A DNA stretch of 64,000 nt, taken from contig CM049314.1 in assembly GCA_026874595.1 (NCBI GenBank), positions 9,602,729 to 9,666,728 on the forward strand, written 5' to 3'. The notes below the pieces were generated by a model. That model was not told the DNA's origin, ran no database searches, and saw only the letters and a program-made list of their open reading frames with translations. The position numbers and the translations under genes were made by a program. Of the stretch, positions 35,251 to 47,685 are shown in pieces (within the stretch, counting starts at the first letter, position 1; each line of letters opens with the position of its first letter). This DNA is from Sipunculus nudus. Its lineage: Eukaryota > Annelida > Sipuncula > Golfingiida > Sipunculidae.

Positions 35251-36361
35251 TTTTATATTGTATATATTTATTAATATGTTAGCATGAATATGATTCCTCT
35301 GCCGTGTGGCAGTTTTAAGATTTCTTTACAACCACCGTTAATCTTTTAATGTTCTATCCGATTTCATAGTTTTTCGTATATTACCTGACTATATTTACAT
35401 GCAGGTACAAAAAGAAAACAAATATATAGAGCTAAAATTATGGTACTGTGAACGGCATCGGTTATAAATGTATCTAAAATCTCACTGGGAAAAGTATACC
35501 CAAATATAAAGTATACTACATTGATTTTGTATTTGCTGCTCTGCAAGTTTATAAATCTTATTGTAATATTGAAATATGAAATATTAACTCCTATTAAAAA
35601 AATTATTAATGATATATCGCGTTGCTTGAACGGGTCTATTGTTTTGAGAAAATAAATAAACAATTACTGACAAAAGAAAAAAAAACAGAGTGCTGTAGGC
35701 TCGGCTTAAAATGGAGAGTGATATAACAACTCAATTACTTGTAGAAGATCTTGATCTCATAACAATGCCTGTTCCAGAATGACTGAACTTGTGCGATACT
35801 TGCAAGGGTATTGATATGCTTGGATGAATAATATATTCGCGCTATACAAAGTTGAATATTTGATATGAAGCAAAGGCTAGCGCAAGTATATATAATTGAA
35901 ACCAAATACGATGATAAGATCAACACTAAGGACTGCACATGTAAAACCAACTATGTTTGGTTTCCAAAATAACATGATGATTCGTAATAAGTTCTGGTTT
36001 GTTAATATATCCAGCAGACATTACATACCACCAAACCTTTAACTTAATGACACTTTGGATTCTTATTATTATTCATTTTAGACAATTTAACTGAGTAATA
36101 GCAGACCAGTGCTCCAAAACTGTTTGTATTATCATGGCCGGATCATGGTCTATATACGGCGCCAACGCTCTCCGTCTCCAATATTCCTTTAAAACACGAA
36201 AGTAAGCTGTTTATAGGATTTGTCTTATATAATACAAACACGACATATACAGTTTGTTGGTTGATTTTCAGTAAAGGTTCGTGAACACAGTGCCTTTATG
36301 TACTCATCAAGGATGTTCAATTTTCTTATATATTCTTCGGTTGCTCTCTTAGCTGGTTTCT
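35251..36361. other. Non-coding downstream of the 36-41 kb gene, probably 3' UTR or insertion
   Basis: AT-rich, no gene. It sits between the stop at 36362 and the conserved 3' block at 35040-35250, a gap absent in the paralog at 57.6 kb. Confidence 0.45.
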
Positions 36362-39300
36362 CTAACTTTTCTTCGATAGGTTTTTCAATTGTCCTTTGCC
36401 TTTGTAAGAAGCTTTATAAAAAATTGAAGCACTGTCAGAGTCAGTGTCTTCATCTGATGATTTATTCATGGTATGGGTCTTAATGTTTTCCTTATGTTTA
36501 TCGTCTTCCCGCGCAGCAGCAAGACGAAGGGGGTTCTCTTTATGTTGCGTCTTTTTCCTTTCTTTAAATAACGGATCTGCCCAGACCCATTTGTCCCCAC
36601 TGCCGTAGCTTGGCTGTGCTATATTGTCGACCCTCATGCGAGTGCTAGTTTCCCTCTTGCGTACCGTATCCGTTACATCCTCTATTTCTGACTGGTCGTT
36701 GGAGGGTCCTGTCTGTGAGTATCGACCATTCCAACGGCTTGGCACATCTGGCTTTTTGTCAGAGCATTTTGTCCAACTGTAATTCAGAGGAGTACTTGGG
36801 GAATCCAATGTTCTTTGTGATTCCGCGGCATGAACGAGTTTAGCATCTGGTTGTCTTTCTTCCAATACTTTCCTCGTGCGAGTGCTAGTTTCCCTCTTGC
36901 GTACCGTATCCGTTACATCCTCTATTTCTGACTGGTCGTTTGAGGGTCCTGTCTGTGAGTATCGACCATTCCAACGGCTGGGGACATCTGGCTTTTTGTC
37001 AGAGTATTTTGTCCAACTGTAATTCAGAGGAGTTCTTGGGGAATCCAATGTTCTTTGTGATTCCGCGGCATGAACGAGTTTAGCATCTGGTCGTCTTTCT
37101 TCCGATACTTTCCTCGTGCGAGTGCTAGTTTCCCTCTTGCGTACCGTATCCGTTACATCCTCTATTTCTGACTGGTCGTTTGAGGGTCCTGTCTGTGAGT
37201 ATCGACCATTCCAACGGCTGGGGACATCTGGCTTTTTGTCAGAGTATTTTGTCCAACCGTAATTCAGAGGAGTTCTTCGGGAATCCAATGTTCTTTGTGA
37301 TTCCGCGGCATGAACGAGTTTAGCATCTGGCTGTCTTTCTTCCGATACTTTTCTCATCCTTGATACAGGAAACCCAGCTTCGCTCCTTATGTTTTGCCGA
37401 GTAAGTGAATCAGAAATGTTCTCATTAAACTTAGCCATTCTTACAGAAGATTCCTTTGCTTGAACAGCACTGGTTTCACGATACCTGCTACTGGGCAGCA
37501 AACTATGCGGCATACTGCTATATGACCCTCGTCCGGTCCGGTAAGCCCACTTATCAGTTCCGTGTGTCTTGTCTCTAACCATCTTTATCTGCTGTGGGCT
37601 TGGTTCAACAGATACAGCTGGTATCTCTTTTACTGTGGACTTCCTAGCAGGTTCCCTGTGACTTATCTCGGCAATGAACGGGTCAGACATGTCACTACCA
37701 CTTCCAGAGTCTTCTGTTTTAGAATGAGACGCAGACGAAGAAGAAACCGAAGAAAGTGATCTGATTGATTTTGGCGCAGAGGGTTTATCGGATTGTTTAT
37801 CGGTCTCTTGATGGTATGGACTCTTGGTGGATATACTGTCCCGAGAGAGATGCAGTGGCCTGTTTGTGAATATGCTTTTGCTCACAGATTTCTCCCACAG
37901 ATTCTGACTTGGCCCTTCCTCCGTAATCTTAATTTGCCTGGAGGAATTTGTTTCAGAAGCTGTCGGCCTTGCGCCGTATTTTTCCCAATATCCTGACTCC
38001 TCATTTTTGTTTTGCGGTGCTCTTGCGTTCCGATGTCCTGATAGCAATGTTTCGGAGGAAACGTCCGACAGATTTTCTTTTTCAGCTACACGCAAACAGG
38101 CTCTTTTCATAATTATATCACTATTTCCTGTATGCCTTTTATCGCTGCGTGATGGGTCACTTGATTCAGGCAAGCCACGAACAATCTCAGCATCATCTTT
38201 ATCTGCAAGGCTAGCGAAGACTCCTGACATTCCAGCAATAGCAAAATGGCCCCTTGCAAACTCCTCCCGTGTACTCTTGTACGGGTTTCGCAAGGTTCCA
38301 CGCGCTGTGACGGGTGTACTGCGAATAGTGGAGAATCTCGGATTTTCCTTTACAATCCCGTCGCTTTCTTGAAGGATACTTTGTTTCTGCTGGGTTCTTC
38401 TTGGCTGACAGGTAGTATGAATAGAGGTATCATAAATGCCTGCATGTCCAGGCGGTACTTTTTTTTGTGATACAATGTTGTTGTTTCTCTGTGCTTGAGA
38501 CAAAGGCCTTGTCATCCTAAATGTACCTGTTTTTCTTTGTCGCTGTGAGTCATCTTTGAGAATGCTAAGAGAGGGAGAAGGGTTCGCAAAACTTGTGTCT
38601 TCCTGTGTTATCTTCCTTGTTGAAGTATTTGGCCTTTCCTTTTGCATTTCCATATCAGTCCATATATCCGCAAATACGTTTGATTCAGTTGAACTGCTCA
38701 TAATTGTTGTTCTTAATACACTTCCACTACATTCCTTTATGCTTGCAGGTCTCTTTAGCGAAGGCACTGTTGCTGCGCTAGTGGGGTAGGTTGTGTTAAC
38801 ATTACATGTAGTACACCTGGAACATTTAGGTATGCCACCCGGGGTTGAAGTCCCTTTACCAATGATACCCGTGTTCTGGAAAATGGCAAAGTTACCTTCA
38901 ATCATATCTTGTATGTTTATGGACGACGTGTAGAAAACTTCAACCCATAATCCTGGTCGGTTTGCGACAAAGATTCTATCACTTCTGTAACATTTAATGA
39001 AATTGTTCTCACTTATATTGAGTTCAATTAGTTCTCGAATAACTGGCAGCCTCGTCACCTGTCGCATTGGTACAAGTACCACCTGTACGTGGTGTGTCTT
39101 AGGATTATTGCAAAAGAAATCAGAAAAGAATATACGGCAATTTTCATCCATGACTTTATACGCTCGAATAAGAAATCTCTTTCGTCCATAGGGCGACCTT
39201 GGCGGCAAAGATCCGGATGCACTGAAAAATACCCCAGCCAAACGACCATTAATAGGGTTTCCTGGATCACCTCCCATATCTTTGACAATTGGGGACATCA

Positions 39301-39441
39301 TTCCGTAGTTCTGTTGTAGGATTTCATCAAAATAGCTCTCTGGTTTGTTTCTGTAGAACCACTTGCATTCTTGAAATGAGCAATCGCCGACGTGTTCAAT
39401 TGCCTTTTTCAGAAGCGTATTCATTTCTTCTTTAGTATGTC
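36362..39441 (-). CDS. PHYHIP-like protein with repeat-bearing tail, main exon (gene C)
   Basis: Main exon; joins exon 1 at 41560-41575 to give 1031 codons plus stop (16 + 3080 nt, in frame). The acceptor tcttttcctcatag lies at 39442-39455; GA completes Arg6, followed by HTKEEM. The PHYHIP-like domain is at ~33-218: WFYRNKPESYFDE, MMSPIVKDMGGDPGNPINGR, GVFFSAS, SPYGRKRFLI, FFSDFFCN, HHVQVVLVP, LWVEVFYTSSIN, and CSRCTTCN at the end. The remaining ~800 residues are Ser/Thr/Arg/Lys-rich and probably disordered. They include three 80-aa repeats (240 bp each, 36634-37353, residues ~702-942) with the core QRTLDSPRTPLNYSWTKYSD. No signal peptide or membrane segment. Much longer than vertebrate PHYHIP (about 330 aa) because of the tail. 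Cellular role not known. The local ATG at 39466 lies in the intron and is not the likely start. Confidence 0.85.
36634..37353 (-). repeat. Three 240-bp in-frame coding repeats in gene C
   Basis: Repeat starts near 36634, 36874 and 37114 with gcgagtgctagtttccctc; near-identical, spacing exactly 240 bp (80 codons), so copy number can change without frameshift. The related 72-75-codon units in gene B are more diverged. Confidence 0.93.
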
Positions 39442-39837
39442 CTATGAGGAAAAGAAGAACTCGCACTTATTTTTTTACATGCTGCAATTCAGACATTATT
39501 ATCACACACGTTTTTTTTAATAATAAGCGGTTTCCAAAAATGTGTCTATACGGTCATCGACCCCTGCTTCATAGAAGCGGTATGAGGAATTTATGCAAAG
39601 TCGATTTCTTTTACCGTTAGAAACATTTATATAAGACAAAACAAATTTATACTATTTCTGGCAATATAGATAATGTAGGCTGCAAAAACCCAGGAAGAAG
39701 TTAAAGATAAGAAGGTCATTTATACAATCAATAAAACGCTGAGTATTTTTTTAAATATGTATACAGAACATAGCAATTATCATAAATGTTTAACATGATA
39801 ATTTTAGAACAAATAAAAGTAGATAGTATAGATTTAC

Positions 39838-39878
<41 letters not shown>

Positions 39879-39905
39879 TTCATAAAAATGCATCAATGCA
39901 TTAAT

Positions 39906-39954
39906 GTCACTACCCGCAGGTTTCGTACTCACTGCGTGGCACTCATCAGGTGAC
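39906..39954 (-). ncRNA. Type I hammerhead ribozyme, left arm of fold-back PLE
   Basis: Minus strand: GTCAC, CTGATGA, GTGC-loop-GTAC (stem II, one G-U), GAAA, ACC-TGCG-GGT (stem III), A17, GTGAC (5-bp perfect stem I). Predicted cleavage is between 39911 and 39910. All core positions are canonical, including the G-C next to the core in stem II. Confidence 0.9.
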
Positions 39955-40214
39955 TGAATGATGTTGGTTTGTGTTTGTTCATGTATGGGTGCGCGTGCGA
40001 GATTATTTACGGTTGACTGGTTTTTGCTGTATGGTGCCAGCAAGTGTTAAGGTATTCACTTCGTTTATTAATGAGTGACGCTCTATTGTACGTCATGATT
40101 TGTAACTTTTCTTGTTGGCATAGGTTAAACCTGTTAGTTATTGTCGTCATAGTTGGCTTAGCAATAATAGACCATGTGATACTGTGTGAGGAGCCTTGGA
40201 AATTGAGTTTTCAA

Positions 40215-40865
40215 ATATATTTTGATAATTCTGTTTCTTTTTTCATACTGCTTGTATTTGAAGAACTTCTTGTGGTTCGCATAGCGGCTTTTGAAAGTAT
40301 TTCCTGTGTTTCCTATGTATGAGACCGTCCTGTTGTTTGTTGTTATATCAGATATGTAAACAACACTTGTTATTAAGCAGTCGCCGTTCAGTGGACATTC
40401 TCCTTTATTCCTGCAGTTGCAAGTTCGCTTGGGTTTGGGGTTCGATGTTTGTTGTAGAATTTTCCGGTTATGGTTTTTGATGACATTGCCCAGGATTGGG
40501 AGACAGCTGTGGCTGACTTTTTAGTGTTTCTATTAAAGAGTGTGGGAAGTGGTCTGCCGGATGGAAAATGTTCGTCACTCAGTAGCAGGAACAATTTTCC
40601 GACGTTTGTTTTTTACGCTCTTGCAGAAAGGAGGGTTAAACCATATGATGTTGTTTCTTCTCCGTTTATCCTTCTGTTTGTTTTGAAGGGGTTTGCTGTA
40701 GCTAATTCTTTTGTTGTGTCCTGAGTTTTCGAGCGCGTCTTTTTAGATGTGGACGGTGAAATTGAATGATTCTTCGTCGTGGGAGAGCTGTGATATACGT
40801 TTGTCGATCGCTTCTGGTATTTGCTTGATGACTTGAGGTGGGTGGTTGGAAATCATCAAGCAAAT
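40215..40865 (-). pseudogene. PLE RT thumb and GIY-YIG endonuclease fragment
   Basis: The minus strand reads NHPPQVIKQIPEAIDKRISQ (RT thumb, ~40855-40780). After at least one frameshift it reads LFNRNT, then CNCRNKGECPLNGDC (zinc-type cluster, ~40436-40392), VVYISD (GIY equivalent), SYIGNTGNTF and KSRYANHKKFF (YIG and catalytic Arg/His). The RT palm is absent. The cluster-plus-nuclease pattern matches the array PLE but the sequence is a separate family. Not functional. Confidence 0.88.
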
Positions 40866-41155
40866 ACCAGAAGCGATCGACAAACGTGTATCACATATAT
40901 ATAAAGAAAATATATTTGGAAACTCAAACGCCAAGGCACCTCACACAGTATCACATGGTCTATTATTGCTAAGCCAACTATGACAACAATAACTGACAGG
41001 TGTAACCTATGCGAACAAGAAAATTAACAAATCATGACGAACAAAAGAACGCTAATTCCTTAACACCTGCTGGCACCATACAGCAAAAACCAGCAAACCG
41101 TAAATAATCTCGCACGCGCACCAATACATGAGCAAACACAAACCAACACCCTTCA

Positions 41156-41204
41156 ATCACCTGATGAGTGCCACGCAGTGAGCACGAAACCTGCGGTTAG
41201 TGAC
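41156..41204 (+). ncRNA. Hammerhead ribozyme copy with a stem III lesion, right arm
   Basis: Plus strand: ATCAC, CTGATGA, GTGC-loop-GCAC (perfect stem II), GAAA, ACC-TGCG-GTT, A17, GTGAC. The G that pairs with the second base of stem III is T here (41198), and the outermost stem I pair is lost, so activity is doubtful. Predicted cleavage site 41199/41200. Confidence 0.8.
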
Positions 41205-41303
41205 ATTAATGCATTGATGCATTTATATGAACTTATAGCATCTCTACTTTATGTATCGGGCACTTTGATCCTGGCAATCAAACAATTTCAGTATATATAT
41301 ATG

Positions 41304-41348
<45 letters not shown>

Positions 41349-41499
41349 GGACCAATGGCTCAGGTGATTTACAAGTTGACCTTTCCCCACCATACAAATT
41401 ATACTTACGGAAAATGTACGGAGAAATGTACATTCAATTTCAGGTTTTTTATACCTGAAGCTTATTTTATTTAGGAAAGCGACAGAGCCCATCAGCATA

Positions 41500-42115
41500 C
41501 CTATATTTTGTTAAATGAAAAGGACATATTAAATGACAGTATGAAAAGTTTATGTTTACTTTTCCTGGATGGCATCTTGAAGATCACGAATCCGTTCATC
41601 CAAAGAATCCAGATCCAGGTACCGGGCGCTTACATCAGCAAAAGTGTCCTAACTCTCGTCCTTGACCACCAATCAGATTCGACGTCAAGTGGCCATTGTT
41701 GTATCAGCACCACGTCTGACCGTATGGTAAGGTTGTCTGGTTATCTGTTTTGCTCAAATCTTCCCTTATTCTACTTCCTTATTCTTTTGCAATTTTGATC
41801 GTCCGCTTCGGCAAGAAAGTTGTGCAAATAGGTATTCCGGGAAATAAGCTTTGTAAACATAATGTGGAAATACCAGAACCTCTGCCAGTGATTTACGATT
41901 ATCCTTATCACTCTCTGTGCAGAGTACGCTATTTATAACTGACACTGCAAATAAACATATTTAACTGATATTTATTTGCAAACTGAGCGAGTCCTCTGTT
42001 AATCAGTAATGAACCGTTTCATTGTTATATGTTATAATATGTAATGACACTCGGACAGCGCATACCTCCTCCAGTTTTATCCAGATGAGGTATATATTAA
42101 TCGTTGCCCTCCCCT
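41500..42115 (-). repeat. Duplicated gene 5' region, copy C
   Basis: Matches copy A from exon 1 (41560) through ctctgttaatcagtaatgaa (~41992) to the conserved block at 42061-42090. More diverged than A is from B. Confidence 0.8.
41560..41575 (-). CDS. First coding exon of PHYHIP-like gene C
   Basis: ATG CCA TCC AGG AAA A | GTAAAC: Met-Pro-Ser-Arg-Lys, phase-1 donor. It joins 39441 (GA...) to make Arg and keeps the frame through 1031 codons. Supported by the same exon in copies A and B; intron 1 (39442-41559) contains the fold-back PLE. Confidence 0.7.
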
Positions 42116-43202
42116 CAAGACACGAGGGTCTTCCCACCCGTGATATAATACAAAAAAAATCCTGCAATAGATGGCGACACCGGTGGTAAATTCTTTATGT
42201 GTGACAAATGTACAAAGAGACAAAAAAGATCATACATCCAAATATTCGTGATATGAGCAGCGCAAATGAACAACTAATTTCCCGAGACCTGGCATTGAAT
42301 CATTTGAAATTGTTTCTGTCAGGGTAGGATCCAGGATTTAGGAAAAGGGGGAGTCTAAACATACGAGGACTAATGCCAAGCCTAAAAAATGGTTCCCAGG
42401 ACTGGAAGAGGGGGATCCAGGCCGCAAAACATGGTTTGAAATAGGTATAGGCGCTGCTGAAATACAGAAGGTCCGGACAGCCTGCCACCCCCCCCCCCCC
42501 CCGACACACACACACATACTACCCCATGGATCCGCATCTGTCTGTCTTTGTCTATTCCGGTAGTGACTTCTTTAAGGCAACTTCTTTCTCCACAACACCA
42601 TCTTGGAATATTAAAAAAATTCCTTAATCCATTTTAGATTTTTTTCTTTATTTTTTTATCAATATTATTAATATCATTAATGAGAATAGTCATTTAGCGA
42701 AAAACGGTCGTTTTGCATTGTAGTCACTTGTCGCTCTTAGTTCTCCTAAATATAGACAGGGGACTTTGAAGATCTTCAGAAACACTCATTTATTTCTTAT
42801 CATATAGTTTTCAATTTGATTCATCGTCAAGTTATTTTATTGTATTTTGTTTCTCTGCATGATTCCACGATATAATTTAAATATACCTTTGGTTTTTATT
42901 GATATATTTTCTGTTTTAACAGATATAAATAAAATAAAAAAAGCAGACTCTAAGGCAGATATCGGTAATATGTAGAGGATCAGACTTTTCCGAATGAATT
43001 TATAAGAAGAATGGAAACTCTTTCATTCAATTTTTTCAAAAAGGGAAATCTCAGTTCTGAGTGCTAAATATCTTTCTGTATTTTAATGAGCCAAATTACG
43101 TGGATATCACCGCACAAAGGCTGCTTGTATTTTTTATATGAACGTGCATATAATATGAGGGGGCCCGCCAAAATAATCAAAAGAAATCCCAAGTAATTAC
43201 AT
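42116..43202. other. Intergenic, no supported gene
   Basis: Poly-C/(CA) run near 42487-42515; otherwise AT-rich. It may contain the promoter of the minus-strand gene C, but no element is recognisable beyond the block at 42061. Confidence 0.5.
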
Positions 43203-43767
43203 GACCCATGGGTCATGACGCTCAGCTGACTAAGAAGATATTCACAAAAGGAATTTTATCATCTGAATGCTATTATTTGCAGGTAGTATCCCAATTCAAC
43301 TATAGCAAGCAAAATTCTTCAAAGTCAACAAGAAGAAAATGTTTCATGATAAAATGTCCAGCCATTCCCATGATATCAAGCCTTCTTGCGTGCAGTCAGC
43401 TGAGATAAAATGACCATGCACATTTTTGAAGGACATTCCTGGAAGTCAAGTCAGGAGATTCAAGGTCCAACAGTAAAGTTTTGTACCCTGCCTGTCTGGC
43501 TACTCTGGCATTGTATCAATATTTTAATTATTCTGGGAGTACTTTTGAGCCCCATAACTCGGACGATATAGATCACAGTAACCTAATTTCAGGTTTCCAA
43601 GGAGATTTATTATCGATCCCTACGGGTTTTAAGTTAAAAGTTTCTGGGTCCAGCGGTTAAGATTTGTGCCCTGTTAACAGACAGACAGATACACGGACAG
43701 ACAGACAGGCGGACGACGGACAATGAGTGATCGCTATAGCTCAGATGACTTTCAGTCAGCGGAGCTA
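43203..43767 (+). mobile_element. Pearl-like element, family 1, short (~565 bp)
   Basis: 5' end gacccatgggtcatgacgct; 3' end (GACA/GGAC)n microsatellite, agtgatcgctata and hairpin 43738-43766 (AGCTCAGATGACT / AGTCAGCGGAGCT). The core has fewer monomers than the 32.9- and 59.6-kb copies. Confidence 0.72.
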
Positions 43768-46131
43768 AAATATGTAACGCAACTGTAACTACAAGTGTAG
43801 GCGACACTGAATGTATGTAAGTGTGCATGCGTACCGGTATGTAAACTATTAGACGTATTGGTGCAGAAGTTTATTGGGCATTTATAGTTAGGCATCCATT
43901 AGGCATTTGAAATTAGGCATTTGTCCTAACAATATGGACATCATTCAGTCTTCATAAATATTATATGCTTATTTGATATTTATGGGTAAATAATTAGCCC
44001 AGACCGCTCCAGTGTTTTTACACAGGTAAACGATCAAGACGGCATGTTTATTTGTTTACTTTACGGAGTCACTAACAACCATAAACAAAACACGGGCGTG
44101 TACTATAGCCTGATAGCCGTAACAATGCCACGGGGATTCCCAGAAGTCATCTATGTGTACAAAGTTAATGAGAGTGATGTGGCGGACATCAGTGAGTGTC
44201 GCAGCGTGATCTTACATTAACAAGGAGTTGATAATCTGTCTGGTGAGAGTAGAGTAATTACTGTGTAACCGATAATCTATAGGATATGTAGGTGAGTCGA
44301 CGCTCTATTATCACATTACCAACCAGGTTGTAATAATGTGCTATTTCATACACACCAAGCCACACAAAAAACAAAAGCACACCCGGCAAGTATTTACGCT
44401 ATAATATGGTATAATATGTTATAATATAATATAATATAATTATGATATAACATTATATAATATGACACATATTATAAAATAAAATGAAATATATTTTAAT
44501 AAATATTCTATATGATATAATATATAATATTAGATAATATAATACAAAACAATATAATGCAATAAAATTATTTTATAATATTATATAATATGCTACAATT
44601 AAACTCATTTTAAATATAAAATTACACAGCATAATACAATAAAGATATGATATGATATAATATTATATTTGATACATATATCTCACAAGTAAAAGACATC
44701 CTATATAGAGTATGTCACCTCCAGGAAGCTTTTTTATTTTTTTTTATCCCATTTCATTTGTTGCATTTGTTGTTTGATACATGTTTGTGTGTTGCGGTTG
44801 TCACATTCCACGGTATTCGGGTATTCCCAGGAATTCTTATTGAATTCTAAAAATACACACTAATTACTTCAAAATGCACTAGCATCTTTTTTTATCACAT
44901 TCAATGGCCACACGATAAGCTAGGGCAATTTCGCTTCCATTGCCAAAGTCACACTGAAATTATTTCATGGCCACATCATAATGCAAGATACACATGAAGG
45001 AGTAAATAATTTTAATATTACAAGTACATGTAGCTTCAAAATGCAATCAATGGCTCACATTATACAAGTGCTATATACTCCACTGAATTTCTTAACTGAC
45101 TTCTAAAATATGTATCTTCTTTTTCTTAATAAGCTCACTGAAGACAATAACTTGGTCCCTATCAGCCATAAATTACCATGATATATATACGAGTCATCAT
45201 GGCGGGTGAGTATTCAATACATCCACCTGGTGCATACAGGAATGTAAGAGAGACCATTTAGGACACGCATGACAAAAGATTTGTCCTACGGACTCTTTGA
45301 ACAAAAGATATGTGATATGAGAGGCCGATTTTTATTTCTTTACCGGTCGAGGGATAATCCATGGAGTATTGCCCGCTTGCCAATACAAGTTCAAATCTTG
45401 AAGTTGTATATATATGATCAGAACATTTGGTCCATTTTCCATACCTTTAAGAATATCTTCAAGAATTCTGTCAAGGACTTTGGGCAACAGCAAAAATAAG
45501 CAACATTACTGAGGGCCTCGTTTTCTTTGCAAAAACAAATCGATTCACGATAAAATGGGAGCGGCGTATCAGTTGAACTATCATTTATTGTATGGCCTTA
45601 GGAAGTCAATAAATTGATTCGTTATTGAAGAATATTCTAGGTCTTCCTAAAAAATAATTTATTTTATAAACAGTGTACGGATGCAATTATCTTTTGCTTA
45701 CCCTGTATCATTCAGTATAGATAACCACGCGGTACAATTTCTGGCTAATGCTATACATGTTTGTAATTCAGGAAGATTCCCCCCTAACAGTCCTATTTTA
45801 GAAATATCAAATACATTAGGTTTACACTGTTTTATACTTCGTTTGTTTTCCAGCTATTTTATTTTACAATTCGCAATTTTTATTTTTCTTCTTTACATTT
45901 TCTTAATTTATAAATATCACTTGTATTCAGTTAGTGTAATGATAGTCTTATCAGTGTTACCTGACACTCGATGCGATTTGGTTTATATCATATGATCAGT
46001 GGAGTTAATTTATCATCCTGGGTGGGGGAGGGGGTGACTCGCACACACACACATACACACATACACACACATATATATATATTGTCTGTATGACACATTA
46101 CAAATATATTAGCACCTGTATGACACATTTG

Positions 46132-46169
<38 letters not shown>

Positions 46170-46747
46170 ATATATATATATATATCCTTGTTTACATTTC
46201 AAATGTATTGCAATAAAGTATAGGGTTTTAGAGATAAGGTCTAATTTTTTTCATTAGATAAGTTAATTCAAAACTAGGTTTTGATATAATATTTCATAAT
46301 AAATTCACAAATGAAACCATATTCTATCATTCTATTTATTAATATTTTTCATTTGCAATATATAAATATTATTCTTTGAATAGTGTGCAGGGGGGGGGGG
46401 GTGATTACATTGACCATCCCCCCTTGCCAGAAGTGGGAGGGGGGAGGGATATCTACTACAACCCTCACCCCCACCCCCTCTATATTGAAGTCCCTGCATA
46501 TGATATAAGATATGATATGATGCATAAGCTTTGCTATGCTATGCTATGATTAATAGAGCTTTTTTGATCAGACACACAAATCATGTTTATGCTAAAACTG
46601 ATACTTTTTGTATTTTCTCTGTTTTAGACTATGAGTTTGGCCCAAAGCAGAGAAATCAACAATTACAATCATCACCGACCAGATGAATAAGACGAATAGG
46701 AATTTCCACTTGGAATTACCTCTTACCAAATATAGGCATCTTGGACG

Positions 46748-46841
<94 letters not shown>

Positions 46842-47473
46842 TATCATGATATAAATGATATATATATATATTATTGTATTTTCGCGTCTAATTTGAACAG
46901 GCTGATTGTGAAAAACACGTGAGTTCATCAACACACTGACTGGATGATTGACACGGGGACTCAAAAGGCATTTTTTATTTAAATCTGCAAAAATGCAATA
47001 CCAAGGTTCACTTGTGAAAACACTTGTTATCTTCTTACAAGTTTGTGTTACATTTCGCCCAAATATGTTTGTGTGTATGAACAGGTGCATTTATATACAC
47101 GTTTATGCATGTTTAATCATGTTTTTCTCAGAGTTGTTGATTGTGAATATGTGTATTGATAATTTTGTGTTTTATAATAAAGGTTTCCCTTAAATATACT
47201 TTTTTTGCTGTTTGTATCATTCTCATTCCTTCAATTTACCTTCCTATTTAGCTGATCTAACTACCTGCCATTTGTGAAATCCAAATTCAAAGTGACACAG
47301 GATCAAGTGTCAGCCCCCCACACCCCCCCCCCCCCACCCCCACCCCCAGACACCCACATCCACATCTATACATAAACATACATATATAATATTACAATAA
47401 TACATAATCATAATAGTACCAGAAATGTAATATTTTTATAATATTAATAATAACCATAATATTATAAAAGGGA
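43768..47473. other. Intergenic with AT-rich microsatellites
   Basis: No supported gene. 44398-44690 is almost pure A/T with degenerate tataatataatat units. (CA/TA)n occurs at 46039-46082 and 46137-46190, and (TA)n at 46753-46834. A G run lies at 46389-46401. Confidence 0.6.
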
Positions 47474-47647
47474 ATACCGTAAAAATACGGTATTCTACCG
47501 TAATTTAACCCGATAACGTAGTTCTCAAAGTACGGTAGTCTACCGTTATTTTACGTCCTACCGTAATCTGCTGTTTACGGCCTACCGTTTTTCTACGGTA
47601 GACTACCGGCAGCGACGGATGCCGGTATACTACCGTTAACTTACGGC
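47474..47647. repeat. Cluster of TACCGTA/TACGGTA inverted heptamers
   Basis: At least ten TACCGT or ACGGTA motifs in both orientations in ~170 bp (for example accgtaaaaatacggtattc and ctaccgtttttctacggtag), able to form several hairpins. It may be a small palindromic DNA-transposon remnant. It lies directly before the acceptor of the 47.7-kb pseudogene. Confidence 0.7.
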
Positions 47648-47685
47648 GCATGTCTAAGAGTGTAATTGTTTCTGTATCTCCTTAG

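Larger units (their letters stand above)
39841..41346. mobile_element. Fold-back Penelope-like element in intron 1 of gene C
   Basis: Inverted arms 39877-40225 and 40905-41255 meet around a short tight palindrome (about 40793-40842 and 40853-40894) made of RT thumb sequence. Left arm on the minus strand: RT thumb, GIY-YIG domain, terminal repeat with HHR. Right arm on the plus strand: thumb fragment joined directly to the terminal repeat with HHR; the endonuclease is deleted. (TA)n borders both ends (39841-39876, 41292-41346). The family differs from the array PLE. Head-to-head copies with partial 5' truncation are a known PLE insertion form. Confidence 0.85.

Noticed and set aside
37562-39319. 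Plus-strand ORFs of 62-121 codons opposite gene C
   Set aside because: Antisense shadows of the long PHYHIP-like exon.
46683-47090. Tyr-Ile repeat ORFs over TA microsatellites (also 41178-41498, 57295-57664, 62514-62702)
   Set aside because: Translation of (TA)n, not coding.
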